From Allium sativum (taxonomy: Eukaryota; Streptophyta; Magnoliopsida; Asparagales; Amaryllidaceae), in the NCBI GenBank assembly GCA_030737875.1, contig CM060926.1, positions 163,071,579 to 163,135,578 on the forward strand: a DNA stretch of 64,000 bases, written 5' to 3'. Each line of letters starts with the position of its first letter. Position 1 is the first letter of the stretch. The notes beneath the pieces are model-generated. The model was not told the DNA's origin and made no database searches. It worked only from the letters and a program-made list of their open reading frames with translations. Shown here piece after piece: positions 11,001-23,834 of this stretch. The translations under genes were made by a program, and so were the position numbers.

Positions 11001-12322
11001 GAAGGATTTGTGTTCCTGACATCCCAGAGTTAAAAAGGGAAGTGTTAGGCGAGTGTCACAAGTCCAAGCTGAGTATTCATCCTGGCGTGGCCAAAATGTA
11101 TAACGATCTCAAAAGAACATTCTGGTGGAAGGCTATGAAAAGAGATGTTTCAATATACGTTAGCCGATGCCCTACTTGCCAGCTAGTTAAAAGCGACCAA
11201 CAGAAATTGGCTGGACTATTACAACCACTAGAAGTTCCTGGCTGGAAGTGGGAACATATTTCTATGGATTTCATTGATGGTTTGCCCAGAACCAGAAAGG
11301 GAAATGACAGTATTTGGGTGATCGTAGATCGTTTCACGAAGACCGCCCATTTCATACCTGTCAAATCAAACAGAACTGCTCAGAGTCTGGCGCAGATTTA
11401 CTTCAGGGAAATAGTTAGACTACATGGAGTGCCGCTCAGTATAGTAAGTGATAGAGATACAATTTTCACTAGTAAATTCTGGGAAGCATTTCAAGTCGAG
11501 CTAGGAACGAAGTTAAACTTGAGCACCGCTTATCATCCTCAGACAGACGGTCAGACTGAGAGGGTGAATCGCATTTTAGAAGATCTATTGCGGGCTTGTG
11601 TTATAGATTTCGGTGGATCATGGGAAGACAATCTGCATTTGGCTGAATTCTCTTATAACAACAGCTACCAGGCGAGTCTGACAATGTCGCCATTCGAAGC
11701 ATTGTATGGTAGACCGTGCCGATCTCCTGCTTGTTGGGTCGAGCCTGGAAATAGACTTGTGTTGGGTCCTGATATGATCCGCGAAGCTGCTGACAAAGTC
11801 GATTTTATTAAGAAGCGATTACTCGCCGCTCAAAGCCGACAAAAGAGCTATGCCGATAAAAGAAGAAGAGATATATCCTTCGAAGTTGGCGACTATGTGT
11901 ATTTGAAAGTATCGCCGATGAGAGGAGTTATCCGGTTCGGTAAAACTGGAAAGTTAGCACCCAAATTCATTGGTCCGTTTCCTATTCTGGAACGGATTGG
12001 AACTCTCGCTTATAGGGTCAAACTACCTGACTGGTTGCCTGGTGTGCATGATGTATTTCATATATCTCAACTTCGAAAGCACGTTCATGATCCAGACTTG
12101 ATCGTGGAAGAAGCAGCTCAGCAGGATATTGAAATTACTCCAGAATTAGCTGTGAGGCGAGAGCCGCTAAAGATTATCGGCAAAGAAACCAAAGAGCTGA
12201 GAAACAAGAAGGTTCACTTAGTCAAAGTGCAATGGAGTGGAGATCCACGAGATTGTACTTGGGAAACTGAGGAGAGCATTCAGAAAGCTTATCCTAGATG
12301 CCGAGTTGATATCTCTGATTGA
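8078..12322 (+). CDS. Intact Gag-Pol polyprotein of element A
   Basis: This single uninterrupted ORF of 1414 codons encodes all proteins needed for retrotransposition. In order: Gag capsid (about 1-230, with an IWWETI motif), two CCHC zinc knuckles (residues 238-251 and 276-289), aspartic protease with active-site DTGA (D335), reverse transcriptase with FIDD (D664 and D665), RNase H (D811 in TDAS), and integrase with an HHCC finger. The integrase catalytic residues are D1064, D1125 and E1161, an exact D-35-E spacing. The last 50 residues form a chromodomain-like fold signature ([14 protein letters not shown]), which in chromoviruses directs integration to heterochromatin. Gag and Pol share one frame, so Gag excess must come from another mechanism. 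The ATG is the first in frame after a predicted splice acceptor and begins a typical Gag N-terminus. No key residue is missing. Confidence 0.97.
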   Translation: MSARNRNTEPDLEALLKKYRNLNGAQFSGNESIIQTQAWLSSVERIFEHIQLRDDQKRLVASWALKEEALIWWETIIKDNPEGDITWDRFKVIFLQRFTPPEATERLCDEFSYLIQGDMTIPEYHKKFNELSHFAPHLIENPKRRNMRFIHGLQRKYQNKVLGHVKLPFPEMIYMAYQYEDLHKKGMLRDEEEVCSSDKTESETDIPENSTRSEVNKKPKVSRKRARPEKESAMTAMCLNCNQKGHLSRKCKSLKKQKKNESESTKKRNPHGERTCHECHQAGHIARECQLSKKSETVYINEIAETSEPSANQERPDVLEGTLTVKNIPVKVLFDTGASRSFIAKDAAKKLDLNLKKLKEPMTVQNPVGGSIDLSWVCGVPVSFSRYRFPTIAVVMNFKEFDLILGLDWLTKYEAEVKCADRVVKAKIKSGDYITIPCEGQNANRKDFWAALNVSPAQIENVPEVIENIPDLIKDIPVVKNYADVFEEVVRLPPQREIDFKIALVPNARPVVHAIRRMSLKEKEELDNQTRQLVWKGLIRPSFSDWGAAVVFVPKSDGTLRLCVDYRDLNKQTIKNKYPLPRIDDLLDRLNGAQVFSRMDLATGFHQLRIAEECVPMTAFRGPDLFYEWLVMPFGLCNAPAYFVDLMNRVFRGVLNKFVLVFIDDILIFSKSKAEHEKHLEQVLEILRKNVLKAKFSKCIFWQDEVKFLGHVVSKDGIAVDPSKITAIQNWKQPSTPTEVRSFLGLASYYRKFVKDFSKISGHLTKLTKKHSKFKWTQESEEAFEELKLRLTTAPVLTIIDGNQDLKVWTDASREGLGAVLMQRGQVIAYASRQLKPHEKNYVTHDLELLAIIFSLKIWRHYLLGERFELFTDHQSLKYLFTQKDLNLRQQRWLEFLAAYDFEIIYTPGKANVVADALSRKNVMIASFIITTSLIDKISILQKEDNFIKDMIKRIRKGEPSCFQIDNDETLRLKGRICVPDIPELKREVLGECHKSKLSIHPGVAKMYNDLKRTFWWKAMKRDVSIYVSRCPTCQLVKSDQQKLAGLLQPLEVPGWKWEHISMDFIDGLPRTRKGNDSIWVIVDRFTKTAHFIPVKSNRTAQSLAQIYFREIVRLHGVPLSIVSDRDTIFTSKFWEAFQVELGTKLNLSTAYHPQTDGQTERVNRILEDLLRACVIDFGGSWEDNLHLAEFSYNNSYQASLTMSPFEALYGRPCRSPACWVEPGNRLVLGPDMIREAADKVDFIKKRLLAAQSRQKSYADKRRRDISFEVGDYVYLKVSPMRGVIRFGKTGKLAPKFIGPFPILERIGTLAYRVKLPDWLPGVHDVFHISQLRKHVHDPDLIVEEAAQQDIEITPELAVRREPLKIIGKETKELRNKKVHLVKVQWSGDPRDCTWETEESIQKAYPRCRVDISD

Positions 12323-12575
12323 CTCCGGTGCAAGGTACATTTACCCTACTTTGCACTACCATTCAATTCTCTATTCAGTTGTTATTTCCTTTTCATGGAT
12401 GTGCACTATTTATTCTATACTCTGAATGATTTTTAAAGGAATATAAAATTTGATTAGTATATTTTTGAAGGTTAAAAACAATTGGATTGGTTGTTGGGTT
12501 GTATGATTATAGATTTATCAAACCACTTTCGACTTTATTCCTTTTCGGGGACGAAAAGTTTTAAGTGGGGGAGAT
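12323..12575 (+). other. 3' untranslated region and polypurine tract of A
   Basis: About 235 nt of AT-rich noncoding sequence follows the stop codon. It ends in TTTTAAGTGGGGGAGAT at about 12559-12575, directly before the TG of the 3' LTR. This is the plus-strand primer site, and G keeps the same tract at 54182-54198. Confidence 0.9.
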
Positions 12576-15500
12576 TGTAACGACCCAGAAAATCTGAACC
12601 AATTTAAAAATTTTAAATTGGCTAAAATAATGGATTTTAAATATTTAAAATAAATATTTTAAGTAATGGCGATGAAAACTGAGTTGAATCGACATTTGAA
12701 AACGAATATAATTAATTATAATTATATATAGAATTGAAAATAGCGCGGTAGTTCGAAAATTCGATTTCTAATTTCAAATGAATATACAGAATTCAATATA
12801 AGTCAGAATTGAACGAAACAAGAAATATTTGAATCTGTATAACTATATCTTTATAACGAAGTTAACAAACTGAGATTTCATCTTAGAAATGATAAGATAT
12901 GTCCAGTTTAAAATTAGAAATAGTCGCTGTGGAATTTATATATATTTATATATATATAAGGCCCTTAAAAATGGATATTTTGCAGATGACCTCGGATTTC
13001 GACGAAACCACTTTTGTTGGGTCCACAGTGTCAAGTTATTGCTAGGTTTCAAATTTCATAATTTTTCGAATCAATATGTGAGCGTGGCAAAGGAAAACGC
13101 GTTTGACCAGTTTCAGTTGATTTTAATCGACTGGAAATTGGCCATTTTTCAAACGGTCTCAGAATACGACGAAACTAGTTTTGTTAGGACCGTATCGTCA
13201 ATACGAAGCTAGAAAATATTTTTCTGGAATTTTTCTAGTTAGTATGTGACCCCGGTAATTTGAAATTTACGTTTAAAATTCAATATAGTGATTTAAATGT
13301 AAATTCAAAAGGAAACTGACTGTAACGATCAAATCAGCTTACGATACATATCCCATTGTGTTCAGAATGGGGGTGAAACGCTATGGGCGACAGGCGGTGG
13401 GCCTCGTTTCGAGGTCGTGTGTAAAAGTCAACCCTTTTGCCAATTTAAATAATAAAATATAAAAAAAAAAAAAAAAAAATAATTTTTAACTCTTCCCTCC
13501 CTCCCTTATCTCCCGCTTGGCCCCCCCTTTTTTCAATTCGATACAATCAGAAAAAAAAAAAAAAAAAAAACAAAACCTAATCTAATCGCCAGAGCCCCCC
13601 CCCCCCCCCCCGATCCCTCGAGCGCCGACGAAGAGCCACCGCCGAACCACCACGAAGGCCTCGCCCTCCTCCGCTTCGCAACACCCACGAGCCCCCCCCC
13701 TTAAGCATCGCGACACCCACGACCCACCTCCCCGTTCGAGCGCCGAAGCCCCACCACCCCGTTCGAGCCTCGAAGCCTCCGACGATCTGCAGACCCCCCC
13801 CTTTCATCGGTAAGTTTTAAATTGTATTTTATTTTTATTTATTTTATTTTTATTTTATTTTATATATAAACTGGTTTTTTTAAAAAAGGTTTAAACTGAT
13901 TTATTTATAAAGGTTTAAACTGATTTATTTATAAAGTAAAAACTGAGATTTTTAAAGAATAAAAACTGATTTTGCTAAAAATAAAAAACTGCATTTTTTT
14001 TTTTTATACAGTTAAAAACTGATTTTGCTAGAAATTAAAACTGTTTTGAAAAAGAATTTTTAAAACTGGTTTTTTTTAAAAAAAGAAAGTATAAAACTGT
14101 TTTGAAAAAGAATTTTTAGAACTGAATTTTATAAAAGAAATTAAAACTGATTTGAAAGCAAAAGGAAAAATCATATTCTTATATGTCGAAAGCAAAAGGA
14201 AAAATCATATTTTTATATGTCGAAAGCAAAAGGAAAAATCATATTTTTATATGTTGAAAGTCAAAATAAAAATCATATTTTTATATGTTGAAAGTCGATA
14301 TAAAAATCATATTTTTATATAATGAATAGCGAAGTCAAAATTCTATTTTTATATATTGAATAGCATAGTAAAAATTCTATTTTTACATATGCAGAGAATA
14401 CGGGTGAAAGCGACAAATAGGCGAAGATTTCTATTAAGAAGTGTCGTGCAGCTGGATAGCTATTGGTGAGATTTCTGATTTAAAAATATAAATATATGTG
14501 TGTGAATATGAAAGTGAATTGCTATATATTTATATATATATATATATACGCCCCCTCGTCCACAAACCATGGACGATATTTATTGGTTGAAATTGTTGTG
14601 AAAATTGAATGGTTGTTTGGGATTGTTTGTGATTGATATTGGTGGATTGTGGTTGAAAAATACCCATTTGTGGTTGTGAAATATTTGGTTGAAACCACAT
14701 AGGATTAGTTTGTGGTAATGAAATAAATATATACATGCCGCCTGCGTGCGAACTAGATGCATGTTTCCCATTGTCAAAAACCGCGAGGTTTTAAGGTAGA
14801 GCGAGGAGCCGTACTAGGGACGGTGCCGGTGTAACTACCCTGCCGTTATGCTGCCGAAATTTTGAATAATATTTGTGTGTTTGAATTATTTTCATATGCT
14901 TAAACTATATTTATTCCTTATATAGAAAACATTCATGTGTTGAATTGATATTCATTCGTTGTTTAAAAATTCATGTGTTGAATGAAATTCATATTTTGAA
15001 ATAAATTGTTCGATAATAAAAATCACATTTTTATCGATATATAAAAACTATAGAAACATTCATGTGTTGAATTGATATTCATTCGTTGTTTAGAAATTCA
15101 TGTGTTGAATGGAATTCATATTTTGAAATAAATTGTTCGATAATAAAAATCACATTTTTATCGATATATAAAAACTATAGAAACATTCATGTGTTGAATT
15201 GATATTCATTCGTTGTTTAGAAATTCATGTGTTGAATGGTATTCATATTTTGAAATAAATAGTTCGATAATAAAAATCACACTTTTATCGATATATAGAA
15301 ACTATAGAAAACATTCATGTGTTGAATTGATATTCATTCGTTGTTTAGAAATTCATGTGTTGAATGGTATTCATATTTTGAAATAAATAGTTCGATAATA
15401 AAAATCACACTTTTATCGATATATAGAAACTATAGAAAACATTCATGTGTTGAATTGATATTCATTCGTTGTTTAGAAATTCATGTGTTGAATGGTATTC

Positions 15501-18413
15501 ATATTTTGAAATAAATGGTTTTATGATAAAAATTCTATTTTATCACCTACATGAACTACATAGAAAAAAAATAGTGTTTTGAAATGAGTTGTTTTACAAT
15601 AAAAATCACATTTTTATTGTATGCATAAATCGTTAAAATATGAAGTGTTAAAAATAGCCACTTGTTCAAAATAAACATATATGAGTTGAAATATTCATTA
15701 AGTAGCTAATGAAATGATTTGCACCTATTTGTGTAACGTTAGAATGAATGGAGTTTTTAAACCAAATAGAAATCAAATATGAAGTTGAATAGAAAATGAA
15801 AAATGATATGAACTGTATATATATGTACATGCATATTCATTGAACAGGTTATAGCAAAGGGGCTAGAGAAGAGGAATAAAATTTTGTGCCCGACAAATAG
15901 GTACACATTTACTGATTTGTTTGGGTGATGATTTTGAGCCTGATTGGCTAGCCGCTTGGCTTTTTCTTTTTCTTTTTGAGATTAGAAGGACCGGGACGCT
16001 ATTTGCGATTTCCCGACGCTCCCGGTGCAGGGGAGGTTATGGCGAAATTTTTCCAAAATTTAAGGTGTTAGAAAAATTTTTGAAGTGAAAACGATATAGA
16101 AATCATTGAATGAACTATATTTATATAAATATAGAAATATAAATAAAATTAAAACGAAACGAGGCCGTGCAGTTCGTATTTTGAAACCGTGATTTCAAAC
16201 GACTAGTACGGGAAATCCGACCATTGGATTTTCCCAAAACCTCAACCGTCGGGTTCGCCTTGGAATAATCTTTCCAACGGCACCAACCTTGTAGAAATCC
16301 AACGGTTGGTTTGTCTGGAATGTTTAATTCAAATCTGAAGAAAAACAGCGCCAGAAACGATTATATTTATTTATATATATAAATATAATTATATTTAATC
16401 GAATAACGACGCTGCAGTTCGTATTTTGAAATCGAAACTTCAAACGATTGTACCGGGAGATCCGACCGTCGGATTTTCCCGAAACTGGAACCGTTGGATT
16501 CGTTTTGAAAAGACCTTTCTAATGATGTAAATTTTTTGAAGATCCAACGGTTAGATTTTCAGATATGTGTAAATCAAATCTCAAGAAAAACAGCGCCACG
16601 GCCACGTTATGGCCCGAAACGTCGTTTTGAATATATTAGCTATTTTAAAATAAATAAAAATAGCGATAAATAGTTATAAAATACCATAAGCGATATGGAA
16701 TGGAAATAAACTGAATTTGCTTGATTTATGTGATATTTGATGGTTGAATGTGTTTGGTGTGAAAATTACTTTAAAAGAACAATTGGTGTTGTCGAATAAT
16801 TTAACCATTGAAATAAATCGATTTGAAATTCTAAATATACGTGAATTATTTGGAAAGGCCGAGTTAATTCTCATTTCGAATAATCGACCGACGATTGAAA
16901 TTCGAAGATGAAGACGATGGTCGAAGACCGGAGATCTTCACCTCGTTTGGATGGTAACCGAGGTCCTGATTGGGAGGCATCCCGAAATATGGATAATGAG
17001 TGGTGATCGTTCAGACGTACGTGTTGATCGATGGGTTTGCGAGGTATTTAGTGCCTCCGGTTTCGTTCAGACCCAGAACGGACTTGTAAATGGACTGTGT
17101 GTCCGACATGGGAATTTGTTCTGTGTGATTGATAGCCATCAGTTGTACGGTGTGAATTGCCTGTGTGGCATGCTAAGATGCAGTGATCAGGGCTTCTGTT
17201 GAAAAGCAAAGTCTTGTGGAGATGATCAAAGCACCGCCTGTGTGGCGTAGCTTTGTGTATAACGTGAATTCGCGAGCCTCACGCCCCGGTATGAACCTAA
17301 AACGGGAGAAGGGACCTCAGGGAGGGCCTACGTTTCCTCCTAGCTAAAAGTGGCGTCAGTGGTTTTACACGCCCTGACGAGTTTGACTTATGTGGTTGTT
17401 GCTGTTGCGAGGCGCCTCGGTTTGATCGGACGATCCGGGTCCGATGGAGTCATTCGTTGGCTCGTTTACGCCCCAAAGGGCGGGGAAACGTATGGTTCAG
17501 GCATTTTAATCCACATCGGTGGACCGGCCCTGACGATCCTAAGGCTTGACAGAGTACTTGCCTGAGGCTCGGGCTAGGCAGTCTCGAATTCGGTAAGGAC
17601 TATCTTTTGCCTTGGTTCATGACGGAAATCCAATTTCCAAATACGTGATCGTGCGGTTTTGATTGTATACCTATATAGGGCGACATAGTGGTATGGGGCA
17701 TTAATGCCGTCTATGATTGATAGTTATGATTTGAAATTGTTTTCAAAACATATATACACTAGCAATAATATCAAATGCCTTTGTTTTATTCGTATCAAGC
17801 ATATTTTGGCCGTTATAAGGTAAAAACTCTATCCTCCGGTTTGCGTTGCATTGTGTGATGGGAACTGAGTCTTATAACGGCTTCATTTTTATAAAAAGCA
17901 TAGCGATGTTTAAAAGAAAGATTTGTTTTAAAGCACTGGCAATCCAATGGAGTAAACCCGTTCCACGAAAGTGGCGTGGTCCTGTGATTAGCCAATTATA
18001 TATGTGTTGAGTAGATTTCTCATACCAGTCCCATGACTGACTCGTAGTTTGTTTCACTCTCAAACTCGGGTGCCCCTTTTTCTACACGGGCAGCCTTGTA
18101 TTCAGGTTTAGCTGGTTCTTTTTCTGGATAGCTGGAGCTGAAGATGGATTCTATCATTTATTCTTTTTATGCTGTTCAGCTCCTATTGTACATATTTTGT
18201 TTATTTCCGCTGTAGACATTTATGTATAGCTGAACTGTATTTGTACTAAGTAAGATCCTGTATACTGTGTAACTCTGATGATTACTTTTATCCAGTATAT
18301 TTTGTTGTTCATTCTGGTGTATTTATTTAATTCTGCTCTGCTATTATATGTTTCTGTGTTATATTCCAAAAGATAACCTTGTTTCCGTGAGAACGGGAAA
18401 TCGGGTCGTCTCA
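12576..18413 (+). repeat. 3' LTR of element A (5838 bp)
   Basis: It is nearly identical to 1990-7823 along its full length. Differences seen by eye include single substitutions near 13025, 13265, 13441, 13947, 16076, 16129, 16535, 17146 and 17709, plus A-, C- and TA-run lengths. It ends GGTCGTCTCA and is followed by the GCTAA duplication. The copies of the donor (13810), TATA-like box (13458), 127-bp array (14927-15520) and MSA site (16543-16553) are all kept. Confidence 0.95.
14927..15520 (+). repeat. 127-bp tandem array in A 3' LTR
   Basis: This is the same five-unit array as at 4337-4930, with no change of copy number between the LTRs. That fits their recent common origin. Confidence 0.9.
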
Positions 18414-18418
18414 GCTAA
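18414..18418. repeat. Right target-site duplication GCTAA of element A
   Basis: Exact copy of 1985-1989. On the minus strand this duplication carries the TAG that ends the H reading frame at 18415-18417. Confidence 0.95.
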
Positions 18419-19563
18419 CCAAAAATGGCTCCAATTGCAAAGTCATAAGTGTCGCACATAAGTTCGAAGGGCTGAGTCCAATCAGGAGGTTGAATGATGG
18501 GAGTTATGGTCAAGATTGACTTAAGAGTTTCAAAAGATGTTTTGCAGTCATTAGAGAATTCGAACTTAACGTCTTTGTTAAGTAAATTTGAGAGAGGTTT
18601 TGAAAGTTTCGAGAAATCCTTAATGAATCTTCTATAAAATTCTGCGTGGCCAAGAAATGAACGAACATCTTTAACGGACTTAGGAGGAGGCAGATTAGCA
18701 ATCAAGTCGATTTTGGATTTATCGACTTCAAGGCAATCTTTGGTGACGACATGACCTAGAACTATCCCCCTTTTTACCATGAAATGACATTTTTCCCAAT
18801 TAAGCACGAGTGATTTCTCCTTACAACGTTTTAGGACGAGTTCTAAATGAGTGAGACAATGAGAAAAAGATAATCCGTAGATTGAAAAATCATCCATAAA
18901 TATTTCCAAGAATTCTTCCACCATATCAGAGAAAATACTCATCATACATCTTTGGAAAGTCGCGGGGGCATTACAAAGACCAAAAGGCATGCGACGATAA
19001 GCAAAGGTTCCAAAGGGACAAGTAAAGGTGGTCTTATGTTGATCTTCTAAAGCAACATGAATTTGGTTATAGCCAGAGTATCCATTGAGAAAACAGTAGT
19101 ACTCATGTCCCGCTAAGCGTTCGAGCATTTGGTCAATAAAAGGCAAGGGAAAATGGTCTTTTCGTGTGGCTGAGTTAAGCTTTCGATAGTTGATACACAC
19201 ACGCCATTTTGTTTTGATTTTTGTTTTGACGAGTTCATTACTGTTATTTTTGATCACTGTGACTCCCGACTTCTTTGGTACAACTTGTACCGGACTCACC
19301 CAAGTACTATCAGAGATGGGATAGATGATGTTATTGTCTAGACATTTGATTATTTCCTCCTTGACCACTTCTCTCATGTTTGGGTCTAATCGCCTTTGAG
19401 CCTCACAAGTGGGTTTAGCCTCATCAACTAAATGTATGCGATGTTCCACGATTGGTGGGCTAATTCCTTTTATATCGCTAATTTCCCACCCCAAGGCGTC
19501 TTTATTTTCCCGCAAAATTTCCAAAAGTTTTTCTTCTTGGTCTTCGGTAAGATCGGAGGCCAA
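18415..19563 (-). pseudogene. Athila-type reverse transcriptase (element H pol, 5' part)
   Basis: This stretch of 382 codons encodes reverse transcriptase, which copies the element RNA into DNA, and the start of RNase H. The order seen is an N-terminal linker, a template-grip segment with WRVCINYRKLN, the [15 protein letters not shown] block, and the active-site FMDDFS, whose Asp codons lie at 18889-18894. A connection segment with VRSFLGHAEFYRRFI follows, then the beginning of RNase H (MCDTYDFAIGAIFG). The wording of these motifs is typical of Athila. The frame ends at a TAG inside the GCTAA duplication. Since the target bases were present before A arrived, H already had this stop. The N-terminal Met shown is internal to a longer polyprotein that continues in frame across a TAA at 19579. 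Confidence 0.93.
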
Positions 19564-19578
19564 GATTACGGGGAAAGT

Positions 19579-20916
19579 TTATGAGTAGTCTAGGTAGGCA
19601 TACTTAAGGTCTGGTGGCAAGGGTTTGAGGTCTAACTTAGGAAGTTCTTGTGTGTTAACATTGGTCAACATTCCTTGGTTAGATTCAGGTGAAGACGTGT
19701 CGGAGTTAAGAATTTTGTTTAGTTCAGAAATGTATTCGAGTTCATCGAAATCGGAGTCGAAATGGTCAAGACACATTTTTAAGGCTTCAGAAGTGTCAAT
19801 AGAGGTTTCATCAACTGTGGTTTGAATCATGTCAATTTCATCGATCTCAAAATCCCTAGGTTGTTTGTTGAGATTAAAGATGTTTAGTTCAATGGTTAGG
19901 TGCCCGAAGGAAAGTCGAAGCTGGCCATTCCTACAATTAATGACAGCATTAGAGGTTGCTAAGAAAGGGCGTCCTAAACTCAATGGTATTTGAACTTTGG
20001 GATTTGAGACCGGCTCTGTTTCTAGAACTATAAAATCGACAGGGAAGTAGAACTGTTCGATCTGTATCAAGACGTCCTCGATGATTCCCAATGGCTTTTT
20101 GATAGATCGATCGGCTAACTGAAGAGTGATGTTTATTGGTTTAATTTCCCCTAACCTAAGTTGACGATAAACAGTATACGGAAGAAGATAGACATTGGCA
20201 CCAAGGTCGAGTAGGGCACGAGAGATATGGGTGTTTCCTATTTTGCAATCAATCGTAGGGCAGCTAGGGTCTTTGTACTTGACTGGGGCAAGATTTGAAA
20301 GAACAGAGCTTGTATTCGCTGTTAGAAAAGCAGTTTTTGGAACATTAGTCGCACGTTTTTGTGTGCACAATTCCTTAAGACATTTAGCATACTGAGGAAT
20401 TTGTTCAATGGTGTCTAAAAGAGGAATGTTCACACGGACTTGTTTGAAATTTTCCAAAATTTTATCGAAATTTGCCGCTTTCTTCTTATTATTGAGTCTA
20501 TGAGGAAATGGAGCTATTGGTTTTTCGACTCTGTGATCAGTTTCATCATTCGAAGAAGAAGGTTTATCCAAGGAAATAGAAGGTGGTAAGGTCATAGAAG
20601 ATGGTATGTTGGTATCGCCAACATTAATTTTCGAAGGTGGGTCGGGTTTGCCGACACTGGAAGAAGAATTGTTGGGATTGCCAACATTTAAGGGAACTTG
20701 AGGTTTAGAAGAATTGGCATTCGAAGCCAATGGGTGATCATCAAGATTTGGCATTGGGGTCGAGTTAGAAGGTTCGCCAGGGTTGCTCACGTTATTATCA
20801 ATCCTCTTTCCGAATCGAAGGGTTGTAATAGCGTTGACCGGATTATGGTTTTCGTCCTCACAAGAATTTACAGCACGAGAGTTATACTTTGGATTCATCT
20901 CGGGTTGACTAGGCAA
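19579..20916 (-). pseudogene. Gag C-terminus and aspartic protease of element H
   Basis: This stretch of 445 codons starts with a low-complexity Asn/Pro/Ser-rich linker and continues into the protease domain. The active site reads DLGA (codons 20197-20208), the Athila form of the retroviral DTGA/DSGA motif, within LLDLGANVYLLPY. The flap and C-terminal part (LGRPFLAT, AVINCRNGQLRLSFG) are clear. The protease would cut the polyprotein into mature parts. A TAA at 19579-19581 separates it from the RT in the same frame, which I read as a nonsense mutation. It is in a different frame from the gag segments upstream. Confidence 0.9.
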
Positions 20917-20929
20917 TTTTCCCCTCTCA

Positions 20930-22157
20930 TTATTTCGCCATTTCCTTTATCATATTCATCATTTGGTCCATTTTAGCGTCTTGCGAGTTTATTTTAGCTT
21001 CGTAAGAGCTCAACTGTTTTTCTAAACGCACAATTTCTTGTGACGGTTGAGAAGATTGGTTCAATGATTGAAAATTGGGGTGCCTATAAGGTTGTTTGGA
21101 TTGAGGTGCAGCTTGAGAGGTTTGAGAATGGGAGGAAGGAGCTTGGTAATTCAGATTGGGGATAAAGGGTTGCATGTGAGATGGGTTAGCCGAATTATTG
21201 GGGTTTGACCAAGAAAAATTTGGGTGGTTTCTCCAACCAGGATTGTACATGGCTGAGTAAGGGTTATTTTGAGCTATAGCATTGGCTTAGTCCTGAGAGT
21301 AATAGTGGGGTAACCCTTCTCCGGCTTGAAGAGTTTGATTTTCTAAAGGAATTTAGCTTGGGTCCACGACATGCACTCCTCTAGTAGAAGTACGAATGGG
21401 AACACGAATCGATTCCCATTGCATGTCCTTTTCAGAATAGTCTTCTAAGAATCGCCAAGCTTCGTCGGCAGTTTTAGACATAAAATCTCCTTCACACATT
21501 GATTCTAGTTGAGTTCTAGATTGATATTTAAGAGCTTCATATGCAATTTGACACAAGTGGTCTTTTAGAATTCCATGATGAGGACAACTATAAAATAGTT
21601 GGTTAAATCTCTCAAAATATTTTGAAAAAGTTTCCCCCTCATTTTGACAGAATTGGTTTATCTATGTTCGAATTTGAGAGTTTTATGGAAAGGGAAAAAC
21701 TTTTTCAAGAATATAGTGACAAATTCATCCCAACTTCTTATAGAATGTTTTGGAACAGAATTTAGCCATCTTTTAGCGCTTTCAAGTAATGCAAATAGGA
21801 TTAGCCTTAGCTTGATCGATTCATTAGATAATTGTTGCATTTTTGTTGTGGACGCATACAATTCAAATTCACTTAGAAATTCATAAGCATTTTCAGACCT
21901 AGTAAATTTTGGTACCCCTTGAATAAAAGAGTGTTTTAGCTCAAAATTGTTTCCTTCAGCTGGTGGGAACACGATGACAGAGGGTTGGACGGTCCTAGTC
22001 GGATAACATCGATCACGAAGAGACAAGGGTCTATCCATTTGATATTGAGATTTTGAAAATTTTGATTTATTTGATTTTGATCTATCCCATTTGGAAAGTT
22101 TTCGTTTATTCGAGAACCCTTAGGAGAATTTTGTTGGCAAACACTTTTTTCACTCAT
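20930..22157 (-). pseudogene. Broken gag of element H
   Basis: The likely start is the ATG at 22155-22157 (MSEKSVCQQNS), after which the frame shifts. The capsid part is readable at 22038-21658, with FPPAEGNNFELKHSFIQG and LESAKRWLNSVP as in Athila Gag. It ends at a stop, resumes in another frame at 21556-21353 (with RVPIRTSTRGVHVVDPS), and again at 21250-20930, where a Gln/Asn/Pro-rich tail and a heptad-like coiled-coil stretch (LEKQLSSYEAKINSQ) follow. At least two frameshifts and several stops make it nonfunctional. No zinc knuckle was recognised. Confidence 0.85.
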
Positions 22158-23816
22158 TGTTGTTAGATGCAAGCACAGAAAATAGCTACAATGAAATTTT
22201 CTGTCCTTAATGGCTCCTAACCCAAAATTATAAAGTGACACGTTTGATTACTTAGATCAAAAGATTTCTCAGCTAGTTAACGGATAGGAGTTATCGGTGC
22301 ACCAGGAATCACCCTAGCAATGCAGCCGAAGGTTTAAGTACCTTCAGAGTAACACCCGATATAATATTTACGAATCACTGTAATATTTATAAACGGTTAT
22401 TTCTCTGCTGTAGTCTAGACACCAAGAAATAATTCGTTCCAAATGAATCAACTATCACAATACAATTAAGCCCTAAATGAGCCCGTGACTCCCTTATGTC
22501 CAACGTCTAACCGTTATTACTAGTTAGATTCTACGATGAAATGCAATTTGTGGGCTAAGGAAAGGGTGATGAAATTCCTCACCTTATGTGAATTGGGGTA
22601 TTGCCCTTAACAGAATGAATAAAAAGTGCAGAAATAACAATAATCACACAATTTAATTGCAGAAATTTAAAATTTACATTCAAGCCGCTGCCCCTGCAGA
22701 ATTTTTTTACAACAATTGTCTATATTTTTTTTCTTTTGCAGCAGAGCACCTGTAGAGTTTTAAAAATTTCTCACCTTGATCGGCAGTCCTCCAGTGAAAT
22801 TGGGTAGCGCTAGCGCGTTCACACCCCACTTGGTGTGCAACCGCTCCAACAATACGACTTCAACTATTTGCAATTATTTGACTTTTGAATTTCTCCACTT
22901 CGGTCTTGCTTGTTTTTCTTCCTTCGCTTGATCTTGATTTTGATTCCTTTCTTTTTCTTCTTCTTTTTTTTAAAGAAATTGTTAAAAAAAGGAAAGAGAT
23001 TAACGGGAAAAAAGGAATAGAAGACAAAACTAGCAAGATATTTTTTTCTTGTTTTTGGAGATTGCAATGTCAACAAATAACATCAAATCTGCCAATCACG
23101 AGGATTTTCAAAAAAAATGGAAAGGAATAATATTAGAAGAAAATAAATCTAAAGTAAAAGGAAACAAAATAAATGAAAAGAGAAAGAGGGAAGGAGATTC
23201 TATTGAAAACAGGGAACGAAAAAGCAAAAGGAAAGAGTTTTTTTATTTTTTATTTTATTAATATGTTGAAAAGAAGAAATAATTTGTTAAAGAAGAGAAT
23301 GGGATTGAGAAATAAAAAGGGGTGTATAGAAAATAGGAAAGGAAATGAAGGAAAGAAACTGAAAAATTGGTAAGAAATTAAAAGAAAAAGTGGCAAAAAA
23401 AATTTTTATAAAAGGAAAGCAATGAGAGAAAATAGCGAGCAAATTAAAGATGTGAAAACTAAAAAGGTGATTGCAAAATGGAAAGAAATTTGGGTAATGG
23501 AATTATTCAGCAACAACGAGAAAATTTAGAAAGAAATTTGTTTTTTTGTTTTTGTTTTTGTTTTTTAGACAGACTTGTAAAAGAAGAAAGAGATCTGTAC
23601 GAAGGAGAAGAAATAAAAGAGAGGAAAAGCAATGAAATCAGTGAAATTTGGCATGTATTTTTTTTTCTCTTGGTAGGAAGATTATAGTATCATTAATTAA
23701 TACCAAATCAAGCCAATGGAGATTTATATATATATATATAAAAGAAAACAAAACAAAATAAAATAAAAACTAACACGAATCGGAAATCAAATAAATAATA
23801 AAATTCAGTGTTTACC
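22158..23816 (-). other. Untranslated leader of element H
   Basis: About 1.66 kb separates the primer site from gag, a long leader as is usual in Athila. The part at about 22930-23690 is strongly purine-rich on the plus strand (pyrimidine-rich in the transcript). Short ORFs here are low-complexity Lys/Glu/Phe reading and are not supported as genes. Confidence 0.7.
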
Positions 23817-23834
23817 TCCCCGACAACGGCGCCA
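23817..23834 (-). other. Primer-binding site of H (tRNA-Asp type)
   Basis: On the minus strand it reads TGGCGCCGTTGTCGGGGA. This pairs with the 3' end of plant tRNA-Asp with one mismatch, and is the classical Athila primer site. Six bases separate it from the LTR end at 23841. Confidence 0.9.

Larger units (their letters stand above)
1990..18413 (+). mobile_element. Element A: complete Tekay/Del-type chromovirus with giant LTRs
   Basis: This is a full-length Ty3-type LTR retrotransposon of 16,424 bp. In order it has a 5' LTR (1990-7823), a tRNA-Met primer site, an untranslated leader, one intact Gag-Pol ORF with a terminal chromodomain, a polypurine tract and a 3' LTR (12576-18413). Perfect 5-bp duplications flank it. 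By eye the two LTRs differ at roughly ten substitutions plus homopolymer length changes over 5.8 kb, about 0.2 percent, so the insertion is very recent. With the ORF, primer site, PPT and both LTRs intact, A may be autonomous. The order of domains and the chromodomain place it with chromoviruses. Tekay/Del is my best lineage guess. Confidence 0.95.

Noticed and set aside
22864..23687. Lys/Glu/Phe-rich small ORFs on both strands
   Set aside because: Purine-rich low-complexity leader of H; no conserved motif.
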